A stretch of DNA of 10,243 nucleotides from JACKDX01 sp964640175 (GTDB taxonomy: Bacteria > Myxococcota_A > Polyangia > Polyangiales > GCA-016699535), in contig CAZXFW010000019.1 of assembly GCA_964640175.1 (NCBI GenBank), positions 1-10,243 on the forward strand, read 5' to 3'. The notes below the pieces were generated by a model that saw nothing but the letters and a program-made list of their open reading frames with translations, searched no databases and was not told where the DNA came from. Positions 6,044 through 10,243 of the stretch are shown piece after piece. The stretch's first letter is position 1, and the number at the start of each line of letters is the position of its first letter. Position numbers and translations under genes: made by a program.

Positions 6044-7203
6044 CATCGACTCCTTTTGGGGTGCTTAGGTAAAGGCACGCTTGCTTCGTTGGCGCCACTG
6101 AAATCAGCCGTTCTTCCTTGTATCAAAACATGGACAATGGCGTCCATCTGTGCCGAAAGGTCCCGGCTTTTAACCCGCACCGCCGCCACGGGATTAACCG
6201 CAGTTCCTTGTAGCGCATAGCGGTACAACATCAGCGTTTCGCCCTGCTCTTGCAGGGTGACAAGCTCTTTGAGACGCATGGCGGTCACAATGGCTGCAAG
6301 GCTTTGCAACGAAAGTTTGCTGACACTGCTTGCTGCGATGTAGCGCAATGTACCTGAGCCACCCCCTTTGGGGATCTCAGGCAGCGACGGTACCAGGACG
6401 TATGTCGCCTTTCCCCGCGCAGTAATGGCGCTCGCCATGCCAAGCTTGCGGCCACACTTGAGTTGAACCAAATAGTTGCCAAGTGCCAGTCGGATAGTTG
6501 CCGTGGGCGCTTTGGCCATCCAACGACCATTGATCGCAAATCCACAACGAGCGCCAGCATACGGCGCATGCAGTGTGAGTTCATGCGGGGAGGCATGTAA
6601 AATGTCTTGACCGATTTCTTGTGCGATGCGCAGCACCCTGTCGGAATGGTTTTTTACGCTAGGATTAAAGTTGGGGACTTGCGAATAGCACATGCGCATG
6701 TATTCGGCTGCTTGCGCTTGCAGTGCTTGGGCTCTGTGGCCGTTGGCGCTTTGCGCCATGTGCAAATAGGCCCGTACGCCGTACAAACACACATCGACCA
6801 CACGGCTGACATACCGCTCTTTCATGCTTGGTAAGAAGTACTCAATAGAATAGCCGGGATATGGCAACGACAAGACATCCATGGCTTTTTGGTCATCACC
6901 TGCAGAAAGATAGTTTTCGGCGAGCTTGGCCACTTCATCGATGCGCGAAAGCAGAGCCTCCGGCACGGGATAAAGCGCCGTAGGCGCCGTTCCGCTGGCG
7001 AAGTTCATGGCCACTTTCGGGTCTACAACGGCCCGTCCCGCCTTTTCGAGGCTTTGAGCAAGCGTATGTGCTGCATGATCCAGCCACTGCGAGCTTTGTT
7101 GCTCGCTAAACACCGCCACACTCCAAACTCGGTCGCGGCGTTCAAGAGGGTCACTCACCCATGGAAGCACGCCCACTAAAAATCCAAGAACGACTATCGG
7201 CAT
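6043..7203 (-). CDS. Exported PEGA-like protein of the kinase operon
   Basis: The 386-residue product starts at ATG 7203, in a TGATG arrangement with the preceding kinase stop (1-nt overlap). No good ribosome site is visible, so coupling is likely. Residues 1-18 are hydrophobic and could be a signal peptide or anchor; a clear cleavage site is lacking. Residues ~40-200 look helical and rich in Ala/Gln/Leu, TPR-like in feel but without clear repeats. Residues ~207-272 resemble a PEGA-type beta unit: Gly-x-Arg-Cys-x-Phe-x-Ile-Asn-Gly, then Leu-Gly-Asn-Tyr-Leu-Val-Gln-Leu-Lys-Cys-Gly. Cys220 and Cys250 are placed to form a disulfide. Residues ~285-345 form helix-strand structure, and the tail is basic. 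The likely place is the periplasm, possibly tethered at the N-terminus. Its place between two kinases and two exported protein types suggests an extracytoplasmic partner of the kinases. Family not identified. Confidence 0.82.
   Translation of the reverse strand: MPIVVLGFLVGVLPWVSDPLERRDRVWSVAVFSEQQSSQWLDHAAHTLAQSLEKAGRAVVDPKVAMNFASGTAPTALYPVPEALLSRIDEVAKLAENYLSAGDDQKAMDVLSLPYPGYSIEYFLPSMKERYVSRVVDVCLYGVRAYLHMAQSANGHRAQALQAQAAEYMRMCYSQVPNFNPSVKNHSDRVLRIAQEIGQDILHASPHELTLHAPYAGARCGFAINGRWMAKAPTATIRLALGNYLVQLKCGRKLGMASAITARGKATYVLVPSLPEIPKGGGSGTLRYIAASSVSKLSLQSLAAIVTAMRLKELVTLQEQGETLMLYRYALQGTAVNPVAAVRVKSRDLSAQMDAIVHVLIQGRTADFSGANEASVPLPKHPKRSR
6050..6055 (-). promoter_or_regulatory. Shine-Dalgarno AAGGAG deciding start 6043 versus 6046
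   Basis: The minus strand reads AAGGAG, TCG, ATG, ATG. The spacing is 3 nt to the first ATG and 6 nt to the second, so the second is the more likely start. The site lies within the end of the upstream coding region. Confidence 0.6.
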
Positions 7204-8594
7204 CAGTGTTCAGCCCAAGGGTCGCGAATTTGATCCACCCCAGTATTGCGTGGGGGGCGAGCGGGAGGGTTTGGCGACCGAGGCACCTCTTTGGGCGTGA
7301 GCATCACACTAATTTCCGATGGGGAATGGAGACCAATCACCACCGTGCGATCTTCGTAGCCGTCGTGTTTAAGCTGTAGCTCAATCTGCGAAGAGTTTGG
7401 TGCAAGCTCAACCCGTTGAGGCGTGGGGCCGATCATCTTTCCTTGGCTCCACAATGTGGCTTGGATCGGTTTGCTGTCGATCAATACCTTTTTCGTGCTC
7501 GGCAGGGGTTGCTGGATCACGGCGTTCGCTTTGGTGCGGCTGGCATTGACACGCCGATGCTCCACCATTTGCATGGTGATGGCCGCAGCAGCTCCCAGTG
7601 CCACCAGTCCAAAGATGCCAGAGACCAGGAATCGCGGCCAGGATCGCATGCGTTTGGTCACGATGCTTGCACGTTTTTTCGTAAGGACTTCATGCGCCTT
7701 TGGGAAATGATCGAAACTTGCATCCACGCTCAGCCCTGGAATCTGCCAGAGGGCTTCTTTGACATCGCGCATGGAGGGGTACCGATCTTCACGGCGTTTG
7801 CTGAGGCACCGCAGAATCACGACACTGAGCTGTAGCGCAATCCCTACCGGCAAAGGTGGTGGTTTTTTATTGACGTGCTGCTCAACCAACGCCATCCAAT
7901 GCTCCGCGTGAAACGGCACGTTTCCGCTTACCATTTCATAGAGAATGACTCCCAGGGAATACACATCGGTGCGCACATCGACGGCGCCTCCGGTGCACTG
8001 CTCGGGAGACATATACGCCGGGGTGCCAATAATTTGGCCGTCTTTGGTGATGGTTTGCGAGCCTGCGACCTTTGCAATGCCAAAGTCGAGCAGCTTGACA
8101 AACAGCGGGTCATCGCCCCGCGTAATGAGGTAAATATTTTCGGGTTTGAGATCTCGATGAATGACCCCAGCCTGATGCGCCGCCTCCAGGCCATCGCATA
8201 TCTGCTCCGCGATATGAACAAGTCCTGGTGTATCCATGTGCGGTGTGTTCCGTTTGATATAGTCGCCAAGCGACTCACCTTCGAGATGTTCCATGACGAT
8301 ATAAACGGCGTTTTGCGGAGTAACCCCAAAATCCATGACATCCACAATGTGGGGGTTGCCGATGGCAGAGGCGCTCTGCGCCTCCCGTTTGAAGCGTTTG
8401 ATGTGCTGACTATGATCTGAGCTTCGGTGCAGCACTTTGATGGCATAGTCTTTACCCAACACGGTGTGTTTGGCGCGATACACCCAGCCCGCGCTTCCTT
8501 TGCCGATGACGGAAGTTAACTCATAGCGACCATCCAGCACGGTGCCAATGAGTGAATCTCGGTTGTGGAATGAGTTGCCAAAAGGCCCTGTCAT
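7203..8594 (-). CDS. Transmembrane Ser/Thr protein kinase with C-terminal PEGA domain (kinase 2)
   Basis: The product has 463 residues. ATG 8594 overlaps the previous stop by 4 nt (ATGA); no strong ribosome site is visible, so coupling is expected. The kinase domain spans ~24-290: glycine loop Gly-Lys-Gly-Ser-Ala-Gly (31-36), Lys53 in Ala-Ile-Lys, Glu71, catalytic loop His-Arg-Asp-Leu-Lys-Pro-Glu-Asn (146-153), Asp-Phe-Gly at 170-172, Gly-Thr-Pro-Ala-Tyr-Met-Ser-Pro-Glu activation segment and Asp-Val-Tyr-Ser-Leu-Gly. All catalytic residues are present, so it should be active, phosphorylating Ser/Thr in the cytoplasm. It is an RD-type kinase with a textbook PknB-like loop. One membrane helix lies at ~321-343. 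The exported part (~370-432) is PEGA-like (Gly-x-x-Ile-Gly-Pro-Thr-Pro, then Asp-Gly-Tyr-Glu-Asp). A Pro/Arg-rich tail follows. Substrate and signal unknown. Confidence 0.93.
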   Translation of the reverse strand: MTGPFGNSFHNRDSLIGTVLDGRYELTSVIGKGSAGWVYRAKHTVLGKDYAIKVLHRSSDHSQHIKRFKREAQSASAIGNPHIVDVMDFGVTPQNAVYIVMEHLEGESLGDYIKRNTPHMDTPGLVHIAEQICDGLEAAHQAGVIHRDLKPENIYLITRGDDPLFVKLLDFGIAKVAGSQTITKDGQIIGTPAYMSPEQCTGGAVDVRTDVYSLGVILYEMVSGNVPFHAEHWMALVEQHVNKKPPPLPVGIALQLSVVILRCLSKRREDRYPSMRDVKEALWQIPGLSVDASFDHFPKAHEVLTKKRASIVTKRMRSWPRFLVSGIFGLVALGAAAAITMQMVEHRRVNASRTKANAVIQQPLPSTKKVLIDSKPIQATLWSQGKMIGPTPQRVELAPNSSQIELQLKHDGYEDRTVVIGLHSPSEISVMLTPKEVPRSPNPPARPPRNTGVDQIRDPWAEH

Positions 8595-10078
8595 CTTGCG
8601 AGGTCCAAGCGAAGCACTACACGCTTGGTTTGTCCAGGCTCCAACGCAACTCTTTGCTCGGTTTGTTGCGTGGCATGTTCAGCCCTGATGACGTGTTGCC
8701 CTGGTGTCAAAGTAGCAGTCACCGGTGAATTCCCTTGGGCATGGCCATCGATGAACACCTCTCCGGTAGGAATCACGACCACTGTCAGCGTGGTGTCAGC
8801 GGGTTGATTGCGTGTGCTATCCGGAGCCCGCGCAGTTGCAACGGACACGCTGTTTGCCTGTATATCGGTCCGGTCATGCTGTTGGCGCTTGTAAAACGCC
8901 ACACTGCCGAGCATCAGCAGCGACACTGAAGCCGCTAGCAATGCAAGCTTTGCGCCTTTGCGGCGCGAGGGAATAATGGGTTTGCCGGCGGTGGTGATGT
9001 CAGCATGGGGCCTATCGACTTTCGTGCGGTGTCCTTCAACGATGTCTTTGAGCGTGCTTTGAGTATGAGACTCAACCCCTTCCTCCGCACCGGCTTCAAA
9101 TGTGCCGAGGCCATCGTGTGCGTTGGACTCCGCTGGCCCAGCGTAGCGTAGTTTTTCGTCAGCCAACTGATAGGCTTCGACCAGCTGGCCGAGCTCACGA
9201 GGAGCGAGCACAGACATCGGCATGGCAGAGAGCGCATCAAGCAGTGCTGTGGTAGAGGCAAAGCGATGTGCTGGATTGGCAGCGATTAACGTTTCAACGA
9301 TCGTTGCGAGAGGCTTGGCGGCATGGGGGGCAGCGTCGCTGAGTGGCGTAAAAAGGCCTTGGCTGGCTTTTTCGAAAATTTGTACGGTACGTTGAGCGTC
9401 AAAGGGGCGTACGCCCGCAAGTAACTCGTATAAAGTAACACCGAGTGAGTACAAATCTGCTTGAGGCGTAAAGGGCTCGCCCCGCATGTATTCAGGTGCC
9501 ATGTAAGGTGTTTTACCTTTGGCCTGCAAATCTTCTGTTAGTATTGTAGCTCCGACATCGAGCGTTTTGGCGATACCGAAATCACCGAGCTTAACGTTGC
9601 CATTGCATCCGATGAAAATGTTGCTTGGTGAAATGTCCCGATGCAAAATCGGCGTATCGCGATCACGAAACCGCGCTCGGTGAGCACACTCAAGCGCGTA
9701 AGTCACTTGTACCGCGATATAATGAACCAACTCCGAGGGGAGCGCATGGTGTTTAGCTCGTATGCGCGTCAACAATTTACCGAGGTCGAGCCCGTCAATC
9801 AGTTCGAGTGCCAGAAATTTTTGACCGTCCACTGTGCCAAACTCAAGCAGCTGCGTGATGTTCGCGTGACGAAGCCGAGAAATCAGTTTAGCTTCGCGTT
9901 CGAAGTGCCGTACAAAGTAGTCGCTGTGATGATGTGTTTTGAGGATGGTCTTGATGCACACGTAGTGATCGATGCCTTCGCTTCCTTGACGCCATGCAAG
10001 ATATGCCTGGGCCATGCCCCCTTGCCCGAGCGACCGCAATAACGTGTAAGGCCCAAAAGACGTAGGAAGTCGGTCCAT
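8591..10078 (-). CDS. Transmembrane Ser/Thr protein kinase with C-terminal PEGA domain (kinase 1)
   Basis: I place the start at ATG 10078 (495 residues), where the product begins Met-Asp-Arg-Leu-Pro just before the Phe-Gly-Pro-Tyr-x-Leu-Leu kinase opening. GAGGAG lies 3 nt upstream, rather tight. An in-frame ATG at 10108 and a TTG at 10147 are alternatives without ribosome sites. Kinase domain, ~9-275: Gly-Gln-Gly-Gly-Met-Ala loop (18-23), Lys43 in an unusual Val-Cys-Ile-Lys, Glu62, catalytic loop His-Arg-Asp-Ile-Ser-Pro-Ser-Asn (146-153), Asp166-Phe-Gly, then Tyr-Met-Ala-Pro-Glu. The loop uses Ser-Pro in place of Lys-Pro, a form I associate with a large myxobacterial kinase group. A ~100-residue polar juxtamembrane linker leads to one membrane helix (~376-396). 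An extracytoplasmic PEGA domain (~430-495) follows, with Gly-Glu-Val-Phe-Ile-Asp-Gly, Gly-Asn-Ser-Pro and Pro-Gly-Gln-His. It is the first gene of the operon; targets are unknown. Confidence 0.93.
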   Translation of the reverse strand: MDRLPTSFGPYTLLRSLGQGGMAQAYLAWRQGSEGIDHYVCIKTILKTHHHSDYFVRHFEREAKLISRLRHANITQLLEFGTVDGQKFLALELIDGLDLGKLLTRIRAKHHALPSELVHYIAVQVTYALECAHRARFRDRDTPILHRDISPSNIFIGCNGNVKLGDFGIAKTLDVGATILTEDLQAKGKTPYMAPEYMRGEPFTPQADLYSLGVTLYELLAGVRPFDAQRTVQIFEKASQGLFTPLSDAAPHAAKPLATIVETLIAANPAHRFASTTALLDALSAMPMSVLAPRELGQLVEAYQLADEKLRYAGPAESNAHDGLGTFEAGAEEGVESHTQSTLKDIVEGHRTKVDRPHADITTAGKPIIPSRRKGAKLALLAASVSLLMLGSVAFYKRQQHDRTDIQANSVSVATARAPDSTRNQPADTTLTVVVIPTGEVFIDGHAQGNSPVTATLTPGQHVIRAEHATQQTEQRVALEPGQTKRVVLRLDLAR

Positions 10079-10081
10079 AGA

Positions 10082-10087
10082 CTCCTC
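10082..10087 (-). promoter_or_regulatory. Shine-Dalgarno GAGGAG supporting start 10078
   Basis: GAGGAG on the minus strand ends 3 nt before ATG 10078. The distance is short, but no other candidate start of kinase 1 has a ribosome site. No convincing -35/-10 pair was found between here and the right edge. Confidence 0.5.
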
Positions 10088-10168
10088 ACCATCATACACA
10101 GGAGGCATCCATAGCACCAAACGATGGGCTAGATACGGGTCCGCCAACTAGACGAGCGGTGTGTTGGT

Positions 10169-10243
10169 GTGTGCATCGAGTGCGTTTGCGATGCCAAGCT
10201 AGAAGAAGCCAAGCGGCGGTTTGAGGAAGCGGTGCAGTTGGTG
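10169..10243 (+). CDS. Possible start of a divergent plus-strand gene (truncated by window, maybe frameshifted)
   Basis: A plus-strand frame is open from 10133 to the window edge; GTG 10169 is the first reasonable start, without a clear ribosome site. Its last ~18 codons read Asp-Ala-Lys-Leu-Glu-Glu-Ala-Lys-Arg-Arg-Phe-Glu-Glu-Ala-Val-Gln-Leu-Val. This is strongly helical and similar in flavour to the first helix of TPR proteins common in myxobacteria. The residues before it (Cys-x-x-Cys rich) do not look like an N-terminus. In the neighbouring frame, 10152-10190 encodes a signal-peptide-like end, Val-Leu-Val-Cys-Ala-Ser-Ser-Ala-Phe-Ala, which would join the helical part if one base were restored near 10190. 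So this may be a broken gene, a base error, or chance. Confidence 0.3.
   Translation, partial: MCIECVCDAKLEEAKRRFEEAVQLV

Noticed and set aside
7875..8420. 181-codon plus-strand frame antisense to kinase 2
   Set aside because: It lies fully inside a kinase domain with all catalytic motifs intact and has no independent support.
10079..10147. Longer kinase 1 beginning at TTG 10147 or ATG 10108
   Set aside because: The TTG directly follows an in-frame stop and has no ribosome site; neither does ATG 10108. The family normally begins close to the Phe-Gly-Pro-Tyr segment, which fits ATG 10078 with GAGGAG upstream.

Overview
The window looks like chromosomal DNA of a bacterium from the Myxococcota / former Deltaproteobacteria. 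This is inferred from gene style and was not checked by any search. It combines Hanks-type Ser/Thr kinases with extracytoplasmic PEGA domains, a MopE-like cysteine/aspartate-rich secreted protein, very cysteine-rich lipoproteins and membrane proteins ending in a short Gly-Leu-x-Leu-x-Gly-x-hydrophobic strand. By eye the base composition is moderate, less GC-rich than the best-known myxobacteria. I see no tRNA, rRNA, CRISPR array, transposase or phage gene.

Layout. On the left, a plus-strand pair: the 3' end of a two-helix membrane protein (3-410), overlapped by a secreted MopE-motif protein (407-2086). Facing it, with a 4-nt convergent overlap, is a minus-strand lipoprotein-like gene (2083-3303) that ends in a Pro/Thr linker and a short hydrophobic C-terminal motif. 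A roughly 200-bp spacer (3304-3514) holds a weak promoter candidate, a small hairpin and a 15-codon remnant of a gene start.

From 10078 down to 3515 is one tightly packed minus-strand operon of six genes: Ser/Thr kinase 1, Ser/Thr kinase 2, an exported PEGA-like protein, an exported two-helix membrane protein, and two tandem cysteine-rich exported proteins. Most junctions overlap by 1-4 nt or are separated by 3-9 nt, so co-translation is likely. Both kinases keep all visible catalytic residues. A reasonable model is a transmembrane signalling module in which exported proteins and the kinases' PEGA domains sense something outside the inner membrane and the cytoplasmic kinase domains report it; the signal and substrates cannot be read from the sequence.

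The most striking feature is a near-perfect direct repeat with an 801-bp offset. It covers the last ~650 bp of both cysteine-rich genes plus the first ~35 bp of whatever follows each one, while the 5' parts of the two genes are clearly diverged. This indicates recent gene conversion or unequal crossing-over in an older tandem family that probably once had a third member. The right end (10148-10243) may hold the start of a divergent plus-strand gene, possibly frameshifted.
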